Part shown: positions 1 through 9,175 of the stretch, in pieces
How positions within the stretch are numbered: position 1 is the stretch's first letter
How the letters are laid out: each line of letters begins with the position of its first letter
DNA from: Rhodospirillaceae bacterium
Lineage (GTDB): Bacteria; Pseudomonadota; Alphaproteobacteria; UBA8366
Reading direction: 5' to 3'
Length of the DNA stretch: 64,000 nt
NCBI GenBank assembly: GCA_002716125.1
Contig: PAZH01000034.1
Location: forward strand, 1 to 64,000
Position numbers and translations under genes: made by a program
Notes under the pieces: model-generated
What the model was told of the DNA's origin: nothing
What the model saw: the letters and a program-made list of their open reading frames with translations, nothing else
The model's database searches: none

Positions 1-65
1 ACCTTCTTGAATTGATATCCGTTTCGCGAGTTAATCTCTCATCTCACAAAACAGCGGTATAAGCC

Positions 66-374
66 ATGGACGTTGCAGGGGCCCATCTGTCGATCATTAT
101 CGAATACCGGGTCGAACCGGAAAGTCTTCCAGCGTTCCTCGAATTGTTACGCCGTAATTCGCGAGACACGCTCGCCGATGACGGCTGCTTTCGAATGGAA
201 ATTTCGGTTCCCGAAGGACACCCTCCCAGCACCGTGTTCCTGACCGAGCTTTGGCGCGACCAAGCCGCCATTGAGGCGCACCGAGCAAAACCCGGACACG
301 ACGCGCAACACGCGGAGATCGATGCGATGCTTATCGAAAAGCACGTCGCGAAAGGACCGGTTATCGCGCTCTAA
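66..374 (+). CDS. ABM-domain (quinol-monooxygenase-like) small protein
   Basis: The 102-aa product has the size and pattern of the antibiotic-biosynthesis-monooxygenase (ABM, YgiN-like) dimeric ferredoxin-like fold. It has an N-terminal beta strand (LSIIIEYRV, about residues 8-16), an amphipathic helix with ESLPAFLELL, a central FRMEISVPE strand, FLTELWRDQAAIEAH, and a C-terminal helix ending in a short strand. Family members act as cofactor-free oxygenases on quinols or as heme and small-molecule binding proteins; the substrate cannot be read here. No clear Shine-Dalgarno precedes the ATG. Its stop codon abuts the aapP stop codon, so it converges on the amino-acid transporter operon and is probably not part of it. 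Confidence 0.75.
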   Translation: MDVAGAHLSIIIEYRVEPESLPAFLELLRRNSRDTLADDGCFRMEISVPEGHPPSTVFLTELWRDQAAIEAHRAKPGHDAQHAEIDAMLIEKHVAKGPVIAL

Positions 375-1163
375 CTAGTGCGATAGGATCTGACTCAGGA
401 ACAGTTTGGTGCGATCCGATTGCGGATTGTTGAAGAACGGTTCGGGCTCATTCTGTTCCACGATCTGGCCATCATCCATGAAGATGACCCGGTGCGCGAC
501 CTGACGGGCAAACCCCATCTCGTGGGTCACGACCAACATCGTCATACCCGTATCGGCGAGGTCGACCATCACATCGAGCACTTCCTTGATCATCTCCGGA
601 TCGAGCGCCGATGTCGGCTCGTCGAACAGCATGATTTTCGGGCGCATACAGAGCGATCTTGCGATCGCCACCCGCTGCTGCTGTCCCCCGGACAGCTGGC
701 CTGGATACTTGTCGGCCTGCTCCGGGATTTTCACGCGGGTCAGGTATTCCATCGCGATCTCCTCGGCCTCGGCCTTCGGCGTCTTGCGCACCCAAATCGG
801 GGCCAAGGTGCAGTTCTCCAAGATCGTCAAATGGGGGAAGAGGTTGAAATGCTGGAAAACCATTCCGACTTCACGGCGTACATTGTCGATCTGTTTCAAG
901 TCGTCCGTCAGCTCGATATCGTCGACAATGATGGTGCCTTGTTGATGCTCCTCCAGACGATTGATACATCGGATGAGCGTCGACTTCCCGGAGCCGGACG
1001 GCCCGCAGATAACAATTCGCTCGCCCCGATAGACCGTCAGGTCGATATCACGAAGCACGTGGAATTGCCCGAACCACTTGTTCATGCCGCTGATCTGGAT
1101 GACCGGTTCGCCCGACAGTTCCGAGGTATCTATGGATCGATTTTCGCTCATGGATTCACTCAT
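375..1163 (-). CDS. aapP: General L-amino acid ABC transporter ATP-binding protein AapP
   Basis: This 262-aa cytoplasmic ATPase energises uptake of polar amino acids. Walker A is GPSGSGKST, the signature is LSGGQQQR, Walker B is [13 protein letters not shown], and the switch His lies in VVTHEMGFA. All are intact and match the PAAT-family ATPases (AapP, GlnQ, BztD). It is the last gene of the minus-strand order aapJ, aapQ, aapM, aapP and starts 13 bp after aapM. A second in-frame ATG lies four codons in (MSESM), so the start may shift slightly. The acidic N-terminal extension before the first strand is usual for AapP. Confidence 0.96.
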   Translation of the reverse strand: MSESMSENRSIDTSELSGEPVIQISGMNKWFGQFHVLRDIDLTVYRGERIVICGPSGSGKSTLIRCINRLEEHQQGTIIVDDIELTDDLKQIDNVRREVGMVFQHFNLFPHLTILENCTLAPIWVRKTPKAEAEEIAMEYLTRVKIPEQADKYPGQLSGGQQQRVAIARSLCMRPKIMLFDEPTSALDPEMIKEVLDVMVDLADTGMTMLVVTHEMGFARQVAHRVIFMDDGQIVEQNEPEPFFNNPQSDRTKLFLSQILSH

Positions 1164-1176
1164 GATATTTCCCCGC

Positions 1177-2307
1177 TCAATCTCTGTGATCGGTATCGAG
1201 TTTTCGTTCTAGGTAAAGGCTGTAGCGAGACATCGCGAAGCAAGCGATAAAGAACACCAGCGCCACGAAAATATACGTCTCGTGCTCAAGGCCGAGCCAG
1301 TTGGTATCGGTGACCGACGACTTCGCGACCTGGAGAAGGTCGAACAGGCCGATAACGATGACCAAGGACGTATCCTTGAAGAGCCCGATAAAGGTATTCA
1401 CGATTGCGGGTATCGTGATTTTCAAAGCCTGCGGCATAATGATGAGGCGGATCGACTGCCAATAGGTCAGACCCATTGCCCGCGCTGCTTCGGTCTGCCC
1501 TTTCGGTAAGGCTTGCAGCCCTCCGCGAACGACCTCCGCCATATAGGCGGACGAGAACAGCGTTAAGCCGACCAATGCCCGTAGCAGTTCGTTGAAGTTA
1601 AACCCGTCCGGCATGAAGAACGGCAGCATGAAGGAGGCCATCACCAAGACGGTAATGAGCGGCACGCCGCGCCAAAACTCGATGAAGAGCACGCAAAACC
1701 GGCTGATAATCGGGAACTCTGATCGCCGGCCGAGCGCCAGCAATATTCCAAGCGGCAAGGAATAGATAATCGCAACCGCCGCCATGATCAGGTTCAGCAT
1801 GAAGCCGCCCCATTTCGGTGTCGGGACAACTTCCAAACCGAGACCGCCATGGATGAAGAAAAGTGCGATCAGCGGGAAACCTGTGACCAAGAATAGGGCG
1901 GCCACGGTCCGGCCCGGCACGCGGTCCCACAAGACGGGCAGCAAATTGATCGCAAACAGGACGAGGACGAGATTGGGCCGCCAACGCTCGGCTTCCGGGT
2001 AAAAGCCGTACACAAACTGCCCAAACCGCGCTGTTACAACCGCCCAACAGGCACCGTCATACCCGGCGCAGTCCTTGTTGGAACTGCCCCACCAGGCCGC
2101 ATCTATAAATGCCCATTGGACAAACGGCGGGACGACCAAATAGAGAAAATAAAAGGAAGCGATCGTCAGCACGGCGTTGAGCGGCGACGAAAATAGATTT
2201 TCCCGCGCCCAACCGATGATTCCGGATGTCGAGACCGGTGGTGGCGATTGCGGCAGATGTTCGGTTCGAACGAATGCCCGGTCATGCTTGTTCATTGCAT
2301 CACTCAT
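1177..2307 (-). CDS. aapM: General L-amino acid ABC transporter permease AapM
   Basis: This 376-aa inner-membrane permease belongs to the HisM/GlnP family. About eight hydrophobic segments are visible, with a long periplasmic-loop region between the first helix and the core typical of AapM/BztC. The EAA loop that contacts the ATPase is seen as [27 protein letters not shown]. It should pair with AapQ to form the translocation pore. It starts 3 bp downstream of aapQ and is followed after 13 bp by aapP, so the three are co-transcribed. The length fits AapM and exceeds simple GlnP permeases. Confidence 0.95.
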   Translation of the reverse strand: MSDAMNKHDRAFVRTEHLPQSPPPVSTSGIIGWARENLFSSPLNAVLTIASFYFLYLVVPPFVQWAFIDAAWWGSSNKDCAGYDGACWAVVTARFGQFVYGFYPEAERWRPNLVLVLFAINLLPVLWDRVPGRTVAALFLVTGFPLIALFFIHGGLGLEVVPTPKWGGFMLNLIMAAVAIIYSLPLGILLALGRRSEFPIISRFCVLFIEFWRGVPLITVLVMASFMLPFFMPDGFNFNELLRALVGLTLFSSAYMAEVVRGGLQALPKGQTEAARAMGLTYWQSIRLIIMPQALKITIPAIVNTFIGLFKDTSLVIVIGLFDLLQVAKSSVTDTNWLGLEHETYIFVALVFFIACFAMSRYSLYLERKLDTDHRD

Positions 2308-2310
2308 CGC

Positions 2311-3519
2311 TCAACGCTCCGTCAGCGCAATGCGCCGGTTGTACCAATTCATGTACAAGGAAATCAGTAGGCTGAAACAAAGATATACCGACATCGACAT
2401 GAAGATAATTTCGATGGCTTGTCCGGTTTGATTGAGGGAAATACCACCAAACACATTGAACAGATCCGAGTACCCGATCAGGATGCCCAGCGAAGAATTC
2501 TTCGTGAGATTCAAGTACTGACTGATCAGCGGCGGAATAATAACGCGGAGGGCCTGCGGCATGATGACGAGCCGTAAGGTCGGGCCGTGCCTAATGCCCA
2601 AAGCATGCGACGCTTCCGTCTGTCCGCGAGAGACCGCGAGAATGCCCGCACGAACGATTTCCGCGATAAAGGCAGACGTATAGATGGTCAAAGCCGTGAG
2701 CGCAGAGAAGAGCTCGATCGGAATGCCCATACCGCCGGTAAAGCGGAAGCGGCCCAGCTCCGCGTATTCCCAAGAAAGCGGAAACCCGAGGATCGCCGCA
2801 ACCAATAAAGGAAGCCCGATAAGGATTCCAAGCGACGTCCATAAGACGGGAAACTGCTCGCCGGTTTCGTCTTGCCGCCGGCGCGCCCACTTACGTAACC
2901 ACATAACGACGCCGATCGCGACGACGATCGCATAGAATACAAAGTCCAAGCCCGCCTCACCGATCGGCTTCGGACCGGTGAGTCCGCGATTGTGAATGTA
3001 GATCGTATCGAATATTGAAATCGGGTCGCGCACCTTCGGCAGAAAGATGATGAAGACCGCGGTTTGCCAAAAAATGAACTGCAGCGGGAGCGGAATATTC
3101 CGCACGATTTCGATGTAGGAACCAACCAGGCGTGTAACGATCCAGTTATTCGATAAGCGCAAAACACCTAAGATGAAGCCGAGAATCGTTGCCAGAACGA
3201 TCCCCATTGCGGAAATCAGAAATGTGTTCTGCAAGCCGATAAGGAACACCGCCCCGTGCGTCGATCCTTTATCGACGGAATAGTCGACCAGTCCGGTGAT
3301 CGGAATTTCGAAACCCGCGGGCTCGGACAAGAAACCGAACCCCGCGCGGATATCACGCTTTTCTAGGTTTACAACGGTATTGTTGACAATGAACGCAATG
3401 AACGCGACCAGGGCGACAACAAAAGTGACCTGAAAGATGATCGCCCGAACTTTGGGATCGTACCACCAACGAGCGCCGCCACCCGAAGGCGTTCCCCCGT
3501 CCTTTACATCCACCGCCAT
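2311..3519 (-). CDS. aapQ: General L-amino acid ABC transporter permease AapQ
   Basis: This 402-aa permease is the partner of AapM. The EAA motif is GQTEASHALGIRHGPTLRLVIMPQALR, the N-terminal transmembrane helix is about residues 28-48, and the long second segment characteristic of AapQ/BztB is present. It begins 120 bp after the end of aapJ, and that spacer holds a 12-bp perfect hairpin (3575-3607), so permease expression is probably set below that of the binding protein. It is followed after 3 bp by aapM. Confidence 0.95.
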   Translation of the reverse strand: MAVDVKDGGTPSGGGARWWYDPKVRAIIFQVTFVVALVAFIAFIVNNTVVNLEKRDIRAGFGFLSEPAGFEIPITGLVDYSVDKGSTHGAVFLIGLQNTFLISAMGIVLATILGFILGVLRLSNNWIVTRLVGSYIEIVRNIPLPLQFIFWQTAVFIIFLPKVRDPISIFDTIYIHNRGLTGPKPIGEAGLDFVFYAIVVAIGVVMWLRKWARRRQDETGEQFPVLWTSLGILIGLPLLVAAILGFPLSWEYAELGRFRFTGGMGIPIELFSALTALTIYTSAFIAEIVRAGILAVSRGQTEASHALGIRHGPTLRLVIMPQALRVIIPPLISQYLNLTKNSSLGILIGYSDLFNVFGGISLNQTGQAIEIIFMSMSVYLCFSLLISLYMNWYNRRIALTER

Positions 3520-3574
3520 ACCGGTTCCCCGTATTAGTACTCGCAGCGCTGTCGTATTTTATTCTCAAACACAG

Positions 3575-3607
3575 CGCCCGGCCCGCATGAATAGGGCGGG
3601 CCGGGCG
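3575..3607 (-). terminator. Strong hairpin between aapJ and aapQ (attenuator or mRNA stabiliser)
   Basis: Arms 3575-3586 (CGCCCGGCCCGC) and 3596-3607 are exact reverse complements, giving a 12-bp, almost all-GC stem with a 9-nt loop. In the direction of the transcript the stem is followed by CTGTGTTTGAG rather than a clean U-run. It could be a weak or partial terminator, or a 3'-protecting structure for the aapJ message. Such elements after the binding-protein gene are common in ABC importer operons, where the periplasmic protein is needed in excess. Confidence 0.75.
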
Positions 3608-3639
3608 TGTATCGATACCAGTCTATGCCGGCTTGCAGA

Positions 3640-4665
3640 TCAACGGAACGGCGCAGCGTAAATAATGCCGCCGTTGGTCCAAAGATTGTTAACGCCACGG
3701 TCGAGGCCGATCGCGGTCTTCGGACCGATATGACGTTCGTAAATCTCGCTGTAGTTGCCAACGGATTTAATCACGTTATAAGCCCAATCCTTCGAGAGGC
3801 CGAGCATGCTACCGAAGTCGCCTTCGGTGCCGAGGAGACGTTTGATCTCCGGATTGTCGGACCCTTTCATTTGGTCGACATTGGCTTGCGTGACGCCCAA
3901 TTCTTCAGCAACGATCAAGGCGTTGCGAACCCAGCGCGCGATATCGCCCCAGACATTATCGCCGTGACGGACGACCGGGCCGAGCGGCTCTTTCGAGATA
4001 ATCTCCGGCAAAATAACGTGTGCGTCCGGGTCTTTCAGAACAGAACGTTGAGCGGCAAGGCCGGAACGGTCCGTTGTGTAAACGTCGCAGCGGTTGGCCG
4101 CATAGGCTTGACGTGCTTCCGTAGCGTCTTCCACAACAACCGATTTGAACTTCATTTTGTTCGTGCGGAAGAAGTCGGCGAGGTTCAACTCAGTGGTCGT
4201 ACCCGTTTGAATGCAAACGGACGCATCATTCAACTCTTTCGCACTCTTAACGCCGAGATCTTTACGCGTGATAAAGCCTTGGCCGTCGTAATAGGTAACA
4301 CCGACGAACTCGAAGCCGAGATTGACGTCACGCTTAAAGGTCCAAGTCGTGTTCCGGGAAAGAATGTCGATTTCACCGGATTGCAGCGCGGGGAACCGGG
4401 TTTTACCCGTCAACGGCTTGTAGGTGACTTTATCCGGATTGCCGAGAACGGCGGCACTCATCGCGCGGCAGTAATCGACGTCAAATCCTTTCCAAACGCC
4501 CTTGTCGTCTGGTGCCGAGAATCCCGCAAGACCGGTGTTCACACCGCAAATAAGTTGTCCGCGTTTTTTAACGGTTTCCATCGTTGGGCTTGCCGCAACG
4601 GCAGCACTCGCCGTCACCGCTACAGCCGCGGCCGCGCCAAGCGCGGAAAGCATAAATCGTTTCAT
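3640..4665 (-). CDS. aapJ: General L-amino acid ABC transporter substrate-binding protein AapJ
   Basis: This 341-aa periplasmic binding protein has a clear Sec signal peptide (MKRFMLSALGAAAAVAVTASAAVAA) and the SBP_bac_3 core. Recognisable AapJ/BztA stretches are KKRGQLICGVNTGLAGFS, KGFDVDYCRA, ALQSGEIDILSRNTTWT and YTTDRSGLA. I set the start at 4665 because AGGGAG lies 6 bases upstream and the signal peptide begins there; the longer frame to 4779 adds a non-signal-like leader. It heads the aap operon and is divergent, across 210 bp, from the serine hydrolase gene at 4876. Confidence 0.95.
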   Translation of the reverse strand: MKRFMLSALGAAAAVAVTASAAVAASPTMETVKKRGQLICGVNTGLAGFSAPDDKGVWKGFDVDYCRAMSAAVLGNPDKVTYKPLTGKTRFPALQSGEIDILSRNTTWTFKRDVNLGFEFVGVTYYDGQGFITRKDLGVKSAKELNDASVCIQTGTTTELNLADFFRTNKMKFKSVVVEDATEARQAYAANRCDVYTTDRSGLAAQRSVLKDPDAHVILPEIISKEPLGPVVRHGDNVWGDIARWVRNALIVAEELGVTQANVDQMKGSDNPEIKRLLGTEGDFGSMLGLSKDWAYNVIKSVGNYSEIYERHIGPKTAIGLDRGVNNLWTNGGIIYAAPFR

Positions 4666-4875
4666 TTGAAACTCCCTGTCTATTCGTCTCGTTCCTATCG
4701 AACGATAATTTCCGAGCAAGGTCACCACCGGTATCGCTTGTCCGCGAAAAAACGATAACATGCATAATATTTTCCTCACAAGGCGTCTTGACCGGTCGTC
4801 TTGATTCTTTCCGAAGTTGGCCTAAGGCATATTGCCGCACTACAATAAATTAAAATTTATAGCGAGAGGCATGAC

Positions 4876-5997
4876 ATGAACGATTCCGCACCAGGCGTCT
4901 GGGCAGACGCAAATTGGGACATTGCCGACCCGGCGGACGTCGGTATGGATGCCGCCGCAATCACGGACGCCATCTCCTTTCACAAAGAGCTCGAATCCGA
5001 CGCCGATCGCGATCTATCCAAAGGTCTCATGTCGGTCCTCGGTAATACGGAGCCGCCGGAATGGGCCGTCGTTCTCGGGCCGACCCGCCCGCGTGGCGAT
5101 CCGAATGGGCTAATTCTACGACACGGAAAATTGGTCTCGGAATGGGGCGATACCCAGCGGGCGGACATGACGTTCAGCGCCACCAAAAGCTATCTCGGCG
5201 TAATTGCCGGCGTCGCCGTCGAGCAGGGCCTCATCAAGAGCATCGATGACCCGATGCGCGACTATGCGCTCGACGATGGATTCGATTCCGATCAGAACAA
5301 AAACATAACCTGGCGTCACCTCTTACAGCAGGCGAGCGAATGGGAAGGAACCTTGTTCGACAAACCGGATATGGTGGACCGGAACCGATTCGTTGGTGCC
5401 GGTGCAGACAACTCCAAAAAGGGGACGCATCGGGACCTTAAACGCCCAGGAGAATACTACGAATACAACGACGTCCGGGTGAATCGGCTCGCTCTCTCGC
5501 TGATGCAGGTTTTTCGCAAACCGCTGCCGGAGGTCCTCAAAGAACACATCATGGATCCGATCGGCGCCAGCGATACGTGGGAATGGCTTGGCTACGACAA
5601 TGCATGGATGGAGATTGATGGCCGTCGCATGCAATCGGTTCCCGGCGGCGGCCACTGGGGCGGCGGCCTCTTTATCAGTAGCCGCGATCACGCGCGGTTC
5701 GGCTCATTGATCTTGAACCACGGGCGGTGGGGCACACGCCAGATCATGGCGGAAGACTGGGTCGATGCCCTGATCGAACCATCCGCCTGCAATGCGAATT
5801 ATGGCTTCATGTGGTGGCTGAACACAGATCGCACACTTTACCCAAGCGCGCCCGCATCCAGCTTCTTCGCGCTCGGTGCCGGCTCAAACCTCGTTTGGCT
5901 CGACCGCGAACTCGGCCTCGTGGCGGTTTTCCGTTGGATCAAGCAACGCGGCATTGATGGTCTGATTGGCAAGGTGATGGAGGCCATTAAGGACTAG
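4876..5997 (+). CDS. Beta-lactamase-family serine hydrolase (class C fold, esterase-like)
   Basis: The 373-aa protein has the class C beta-lactamase / DD-peptidase fold. The nucleophile motif is S101-A-T-K104, and a Tyr197-Asn-Asp motif stands in the Y-x-N position, as in many 6-aminohexanoate-hydrolase or esterase-like members. A Gly-rich GGHWGGGLF stretch lies near the third motif. There is no signal peptide, so it is probably cytoplasmic and acts on small amide or ester substrates rather than peptidoglycan or antibiotics. GAGAGG lies 6 bases before the ATG. It is divergent from aapJ, which could mean that it handles an amino-acid-derived substrate, but that is only inference. Confidence 0.85.
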   Translation: MNDSAPGVWADANWDIADPADVGMDAAAITDAISFHKELESDADRDLSKGLMSVLGNTEPPEWAVVLGPTRPRGDPNGLILRHGKLVSEWGDTQRADMTFSATKSYLGVIAGVAVEQGLIKSIDDPMRDYALDDGFDSDQNKNITWRHLLQQASEWEGTLFDKPDMVDRNRFVGAGADNSKKGTHRDLKRPGEYYEYNDVRVNRLALSLMQVFRKPLPEVLKEHIMDPIGASDTWEWLGYDNAWMEIDGRRMQSVPGGGHWGGGLFISSRDHARFGSLILNHGRWGTRQIMAEDWVDALIEPSACNANYGFMWWLNTDRTLYPSAPASSFFALGAGSNLVWLDRELGLVAVFRWIKQRGIDGLIGKVMEAIKD

Positions 5998-6102
5998 TTG
6001 CCAAATCGACGATTTAGGCGATTAAATATAGTGGGGAAGCCGAACCGCGTTCGGCATCGGGGTGCATCAGCAATTGCGTAATTTCGGCTAGGTGATGATG
6101 AC

Positions 6103-7386
6103 ATGCTCGGTTGGGTTCTAGGGAAGAGGCGCCGCAAAAAGCGGAAGAAAAAGCCGAAAAGCAAGCGGCCAAGTTACGACCAGGCAAAAGTGATTCTCGA
6201 GAACGGCAACGTCGACCAACGACGCGACCTTGCCATGCATGAGGATATGGAGCCGGAAATCCTCTATTACTTGGCGAACGATAAGGACCCGATGGTCCGG
6301 CGCGAAATCGCGGACAACGACGGCACCCCCCTCCAGGCGGACATGATTCTGGCGGAAGACCCGGATGTCGAGGTCCGGAAAGAACTCGCTCATAAGCTGG
6401 GCCGCCTATTGCCGGATATATCCTCGGACCAACAGGATAAACTGTCGAAGATGGCGCTCGATATCCTCGACACCCTCGCACGAGACCAAATTAGCGATGT
6501 TCGCGCAATCGTGTCGGACGAGATCAAGCACGCCCGCAATGTTCCGAAAAATGTCGTACGCCGGCTCGCAATGGACGCGGAGCGCGCCGTCTCGGCCCCG
6601 GTGATCGAGTATTCACCCCTACTGAGCGACCGGGACTTGCTTGAGATCGTGGCACTCGGGATCGAAAGCGGCGCGATGACGTCCGTTGCGCGGCGTCCGG
6701 AGCTCCCGGAAGAAGTCGTCGACGCCATCATCGAAAGCGGCGACGAAGAAGCCATCCCGACGCTCCTTGAGAACAAGAGCGCGAAGATTAGTGATAAAAC
6801 CATCGACCTGATCGCCGTCGAAGCGGAAGGCCACGAAGAATGGCACCCGCCCCTCGTCGACCGTGGCAGCCTGCCGGTTCGAACCGTGCGCCGGATCGCC
6901 AGTTTCGTCAGCGCCGCTCTCTTCGAACGTTTGATCGAGAACAACGATGTCGAAGAATCGGATGTCGAAGAAATGCGCATGGAGGTGCGCAAACGGATCG
7001 ATTCGGACGAATTGCTGGAAACCGAAGACGACAAGGCGCGAGACAAAGCGATAGCCCGCGCCGAAAAACTTCACAAGGAAGGTAAGCTCAACGAATCGGT
7101 CGTGATGAAAGCCGTCGACCTATCAGATACGCACTTTACGCGATACGCCATGTCGCACATGTCGGGACTGCCATCGGAGATCGTCGCCAAGATGCTCGGC
7201 TCCGGCAGTGGAAAGGCCGTAACGTCGCTCTGTTGGAAATCCGGCATGAGCATGCGAGCCGCCGTTAAGTTGCAGCGTAAGGTCGCGAAAGTCCGGCCGA
7301 ACTCACTTCTTCGCGCACGCGGCGGCAATGAATTCCCGCTAACCGAAGACGATATGGAATGGCAGGTCGAGTTCTACGGCAACTAG
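6103..7386 (+). CDS. DUF2336 domain protein with Lys/Arg-rich N-terminus
   Basis: This 427-aa protein is built from short alpha-helical HEAT-like units such as DLAMHEDMEPEILYYLANDK, SVARRPELPEEVVDAIIESG and YAMSHMSGLPSEIVAKMLGSG. It matches the alphaproteobacterial DUF2336 pattern; I identify the family from these repeats, and its function is unknown. Residues 8-22 are almost entirely Lys/Arg, which could bind nucleic acid or membrane. No signal peptide is present. The stop codon shares the palindrome CTAG with the stop codon of the convergent SDR gene. Confidence 0.8.
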   Translation: MLGWVLGKRRRKKRKKKPKSKRPSYDQAKVILENGNVDQRRDLAMHEDMEPEILYYLANDKDPMVRREIADNDGTPLQADMILAEDPDVEVRKELAHKLGRLLPDISSDQQDKLSKMALDILDTLARDQISDVRAIVSDEIKHARNVPKNVVRRLAMDAERAVSAPVIEYSPLLSDRDLLEIVALGIESGAMTSVARRPELPEEVVDAIIESGDEEAIPTLLENKSAKISDKTIDLIAVEAEGHEEWHPPLVDRGSLPVRTVRRIASFVSAALFERLIENNDVEESDVEEMRMEVRKRIDSDELLETEDDKARDKAIARAEKLHKEGKLNESVVMKAVDLSDTHFTRYAMSHMSGLPSEIVAKMLGSGSGKAVTSLCWKSGMSMRAAVKLQRKVAKVRPNSLLRARGGNEFPLTEDDMEWQVEFYGN

Positions 7387-8084
7387 AAGTTCTCGACCCA
7401 AGGCCGAAGTTCGACCTCCCACGTCCAGGCACTGCGGTGCTGCCGGTGAATGTGGAGATAGGTTTCGGCAATTGCATCCGGCTCAAGCGTTCCGTCTTCA
7501 CCGCGGCTCGCGGCCCGTTCATCGCCTTCACCGGCATTAATACCGCCATCAATGACGAAATGCGCCACGTGGACATTCTTCGGCGCCAGTTCACGCGCCA
7601 TGCTTTGGCAAAGCCCACGCAGCCCGAATTTACCCATCGCGAATGCGGATGAATTGGGATACCCCTTCACACTGGCCGAGGCGCCGGTAAACAGGATGGT
7701 GCCGCTACCGCGCTCGCGCATTTGCTTCGCCGCGTGATGGCCAACCAGGAACCCGCCATAGCATGTAATCGTGATCGCCTTCTGCACTTCGATCGGATCG
7801 ATTTCATGAACCCCACCGCGGACACGCGCACTGGCATTGAAGAGCACTAGATCGGGCTCGCCGATATCCGAATTGACATTCTTGAACAGTTGCTCGACAT
7901 CCTCCGGCTGACTGGCGTCGCACGCATATGTCTTTGCATCAATCTCGGCGGCCAAATCGGCCAATTTATCGACATTCCGCGAAGCCAGCGCGACCTTCAT
8001 GCCTTGTTTATGACAAAGCCGCGCTACCGACGCGCTCAACTTCGTCCCAACACCGACGATTAGGGCTGTTTCTCCACTCGCCAT
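7383..8084 (-). CDS. Short-chain dehydrogenase/reductase-like protein lacking catalytic Tyr
   Basis: This 233-aa protein has a Rossmann fold with an altered cofactor motif (GVGTKLSAS instead of TGxxxGxG) and the NAS strand of classical SDRs. The YxxxK active site reads F148-A-M-G-K152: the Tyr is Phe while the Lys is kept. This matches the SDR_c10-type subgroup known to lack the Tyr. It may bind NAD(P) without being a normal dehydrogenase. I choose the ATG at 8084 because AGGGAG lies 7 bases upstream of it; an ATG two codons earlier sits too close to that site. Confidence 0.8.
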   Translation of the reverse strand: MASGETALIVGVGTKLSASVARLCHKQGMKVALASRNVDKLADLAAEIDAKTYACDASQPEDVEQLFKNVNSDIGEPDLVLFNASARVRGGVHEIDPIEVQKAITITCYGGFLVGHHAAKQMRERGSGTILFTGASASVKGYPNSSAFAMGKFGLRGLCQSMARELAPKNVHVAHFVIDGGINAGEGDERAASRGEDGTLEPDAIAETYLHIHRQHRSAWTWEVELRPWVENF

Positions 8085-8196
8085 CGTCATTCTCCCTTCG
8101 ACAAGATTTGAATACGTTTATCTTGAACGTAAGAAGCACGCGGTCGCGGACAAGTGAAAAGATTGCGACCTCGGAATACATTCGCTCACTGAAACG

Positions 8197-9096
8197 CTAT
8201 TGCTTGATGCCCGTATAGACGAGTTCAAGAAACTTCGGCGGCTTTAGGAAGCCTTTGCCCCAAGTCGCATCGAGATCGGCCAATGGGCTATTCTGCTGCA
8301 GATCGGCTAAGGATTTTCCCGCCGCGACTGCGTCCGCCATCCGCTTACCGACCGTCTCCAGCATATCGCGGTAGACTTTCAATTCAGCTTTATTGGAGAG
8401 CGGGCCGTGACCTGGGATGATCTTTGTCCCCGACGTCGCCATCGCAATGACGCGATCTGCGACCTCCACCATGCCCTCAATAGTGCCCCCATGTTGGAAA
8501 TCGATAAACGGATAGAACCCGTTGAAAAAGGTATCACCCATGTGAATGACGTCCGCTTCCACGAAATGGACGATGGAATCACCGCTTGTGTGAGCATTCG
8601 GTGCATGGAGCACTTTGATGGTTTCGCCGTTTAGATGAAACGTGACGCCGTCCGAAAAAGTAACAATAGGCAACGCCGCTTTAGGTGCGGCCGGAATCTT
8701 TCGCCCGAATGCTTTTAAGAACTGCTCCGCACTCATCAGCTTCCTGACATTGTCGTGCGCCACGATGGCGACACCCGCCTTGCCTAAATTTTCGTTGCCG
8801 CCGGTATGATCGAAATGCCAATGCGTGTTCAACACGAACCGAATGGGTTGCTTCGAAATTTGGCGGACGGCAGCGACAATTTTCGGCGTGAGCGGCGCGA
8901 ACTCATCGTCCACCATAAATACACCGTCGGGACCGGCCGAAAGCCCAATATTACCGCCACGCCCCATCAGCATATGGATGCCCTTTCCAAGATCGGAAGC
9001 TGTGATCTTCACGTCTTCCATCCCTTGGGCTTGAACACCGGCTGCCGTAAACAGAATGGCGAGCCCTGCCGCCGCACCGACTATTCTTTTCCGCAT
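8197..9096 (-). CDS. Exported metallo-beta-lactamase-fold hydrolase
   Basis: This 299-aa protein has an N-terminal signal peptide (AAGLAILFTAAGVQA) and the zinc motif NTHWHFDH in the HxHxDH position, with later ligands in APNAHTSGDSIVHF, HMGDTFF and IIPGHG. It is therefore probably a periplasmic dinuclear-zinc hydrolase of the cyclase/glyoxalase II-like MBL group; similar proteins are often simply called MBL-fold hydrolases. The substrate cannot be assigned. It lies between two dehydrogenase-like genes on the same strand with gaps of about 110 and 80 bp, so co-transcription is possible. Confidence 0.88.
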   Translation of the reverse strand: MRKRIVGAAAGLAILFTAAGVQAQGMEDVKITASDLGKGIHMLMGRGGNIGLSAGPDGVFMVDDEFAPLTPKIVAAVRQISKQPIRFVLNTHWHFDHTGGNENLGKAGVAIVAHDNVRKLMSAEQFLKAFGRKIPAAPKAALPIVTFSDGVTFHLNGETIKVLHAPNAHTSGDSIVHFVEADVIHMGDTFFNGFYPFIDFQHGGTIEGMVEVADRVIAMATSGTKIIPGHGPLSNKAELKVYRDMLETVGKRMADAVAAGKSLADLQQNSPLADLDATWGKGFLKPPKFLELVYTGIKQ

Positions 9097-9175
9097 CTCA
9101 GCGCCTCCTTATACATTCGATATTCGCCGCAATATGCCCGAAGTTAGACAGCGGCCACCAACCAAGTCTCCGTGA

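Noticed and set aside
3607-4758. A 383-codon open frame on the plus strand opposite aapJ
   Set aside because: It is antisense to a well-supported binding-protein gene, has no family pattern or ribosome site, and arises from codon bias of the real gene.
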